A stretch of 64,000 nt of DNA, from contig OU015501.1 in NCBI GenBank assembly GCA_907164885.2, positions 23,131,091-23,195,090 of the forward strand, read 5' to 3'. Positions 62,470 to 64,000 of this stretch are shown piece by piece. Position 1 is the first letter of the stretch; each line of letters opens with the position of its first letter. A model generated the notes under the pieces. The model was not told where the DNA came from and ran no database searches. It saw only the letters and a list, made by a program, of their open reading frames with translations. The position numbers and the translations under genes were made by a program. Origin of the DNA: Dolomedes plantarius. Its lineage: Eukaryota; Arthropoda; Arachnida; Araneae; Dolomedidae.

Positions 62470-63050
62470 CACCTTTGTTGTTTCTGATGCCCCTTGACCG
62501 ATAGTATCTATCAGTTCAAGTCCAATTAAGACTAGTGGGCAGAGTATGCCATCTGCCGAAATCCGGGACCGAACTAATTTATTACGGCTGCTGTGTTGTT
62601 GTTGTTGTTGTTGCTTATGCCACTTGACCGACAGCAACATCAGATCACGTCCCGAAGGCTATGAGCGATGAAGGTGAGGCTCCTGTTTTGAAGGGTTGGA
62701 GTCCAACTTGGCCAAAGGACCAGTCCCGTAATTTTGAACCGAGTCAAGTGACGAGACCAGAACATTTGACGCCGCACCTTTGTTGTTGTTGTTGCTTGTG
62801 CCCCCTGGCCGGAATGTATTCCATACCAGGTCCATATAGGCTTGCAGGCTGAGGGGTGCGGCTCCGGTTTATAATGGCACCAAAAGGGTTGGAGTCTGAC
62901 TTAGCCAGGTGCTACCTCAATTATGACAGAGCACCCCCAGGGGTGACATCTGGGGGGATCGTACCTTTCCTACCCACTGACCTCAAAGAAGGACTTTCCG
63001 GTCTATAGATTTAACGTGCCCATATCCGGTTTAGACACGAAGGTATTTGT
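62470..63050 (-). mobile_element. Three SINE-like units in the same orientation
   Basis: (TTG)n-headed blocks at about 62475, 62590 and 62780, each followed by a TGCCNCTTGACCG or TGCCCCCTGGCCGG motif. The last (62779-63050) is a clear minus-strand copy of the 5645 family with body through GGGCACGTTAAATCT, head missing. The other two are shorter and diverged (TTGACCGATAG, TTGACCGACAG). Confidence 0.7.
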
Positions 63051-64000
63051 TCACTGTAAAGTGTAGAATGCTCTGTTCCTCATTTAGAACGATTGTCATG
63101 CTATGACTCTGAATTAGAATCACCCAAGATCAAAAGCATTCTTTACTAATACATACATAAAGAAAAAAAAAAGCTTATTAGCCGCTGATTCTCTTTGCCC
63201 AACTTAAGCTAAAATACAGAGTCCAAAAGAATACACATGCAGAAACCCTTACAAACAATCTGTGTGATCAGTAACTGAGTGTTGGAACAAAAAAAAATGT
63301 ACACCTTATTTATCTATTATCTAGACCGAGGTTGAACAATCCAGAATAAATTTGAAAGCGAAAGTGGGTGACCTGACACTCACCGCTACTGAAGGTGAAA
63401 GGGTTGAAAAAGCATCAAGAGTGCGGTGTTCATGAAAGTACTTAGTTTTACCGGTTGCATGCATAATCCGAGAGTTAATGATCTGTGTCTGCCAGCTGAA
63501 GTACTTGATCTTCTGAACTCAAGGTGTTTTTCATGACTGCTATTACTTTGATTTATAAAGTTCGTTTCCCGGTCTTTACATTTCACCCCTGTAATAAACT
63601 CGTCATTAGATAACAGGTGGAATGTTTGCGTTGTAATGTTTTGACGTGTTTGCTGTTCCCGACATTTCCTGTGATTCATTTCTATTTCTCTTTTTCACGG
63701 GATTGTTCTTTAAGGTTTTAGTGGATTTGTTTTTAATTTCGATTAAACATTAAATGTTTATATTATTTAAAAATAAATTGTGTAGAATTTCCTTTTTAAA
63801 AATATGACTCATAACTGATATGAATGTTCTCCAAAAAATAGTCAGTTTTTAAACGGATATTAATAAAAAAGACTATGAAAAGTTTAATTAGCATTAAAAA
63901 AATTGCTATCTGGGTAAAACTAGAGAAAATTGCTTTTTTTTTAAACAGAAATTTCCCCCAAGGAATTTCCATGTTATTTTTTACCAAAAAATTAAACAGG
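63051..64000. other. No recognised gene
   Basis: A 97-codon minus-strand frame (63386-63679), unrecognised. The rest is AT-rich. Confidence 0.4.

Overview
This is a repeat-dense, AT-rich eukaryotic window, very probably from an arthropod and most likely a spider or other arachnid. That assignment rests on the transposon types (Tc1 transposases of a kind I recall as abundant in orb-weaver genomes, DUF4817-type transposases, a multicopy arthropod 'SEEQGERFH' ORF family, Helitrons with short 3' hairpins and CTAG ends), on tRNA-derived SINEs ending in (CAA)n, and on long (TA)n arrays. I see no bacterial operons, no rRNA, no functional tRNA gene and no host protein-coding gene I can name. Almost everything that can be identified is mobile DNA or its remains.

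Layout. 0-10 kb: a decayed Tc1 transposase, a 250-bp MITE, a hAT element carrying a second hAT element, a tRNA-derived SINE, a 140-bp-period minisatellite, a broken multicopy-transposon ORF (minus) and a Tigger/pogo-like MITE. 10-17 kb: an AT-rich TTAA element; a non-LTR retrotransposon RNase H relic (minus) that is partly duplicated and split by a hAT MITE; a nearly intact Tc1 element with one frameshift; a Tigger relic carrying a Helitron. 17-28 kb: mostly featureless AT-rich DNA with a stack of small elements in (TA)n around 20.6-21.4 kb, pogo-type and TTAA MITEs and SINE fragments. 28-32 kb: a Helitron with a partly tandem body, invaded by a second nearly intact Tc1 (minus), then two large palindromes. 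32-43.4 kb: a hAT MITE, a foldback element with about 320-bp arms, then a pogo-type MITE split by a Tigger-like element and a gypsy-type LTR retrotransposon (minus), then a third Tc1 element. 43.4-64 kb: a hAT transposase C-terminus, a 487-bp tandem duplication rich in TGACGTCA, an AT-rich element, several SINE families, two deletion derivatives of DUF4817-type transposons, two convergent Helitrons of the same family and a run of three SINE-like units.

The elements do not work together as a pathway. The value of the window is stratigraphic: the nesting gives relative ages (hAT in hAT; Helitron in Tigger; Tc1 in Helitron; LTR element and Tigger-like element in a pogo MITE; hAT MITE in an RNase H coding region). 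The two least decayed transposases (about 13.3-14.4 kb and 28.8-29.8 kb) each need only a single one-base frameshift to explain their break, so they are recent arrivals. Functions and superfamilies come from reading translations, terminal repeats and target duplications by eye; no database search was run.
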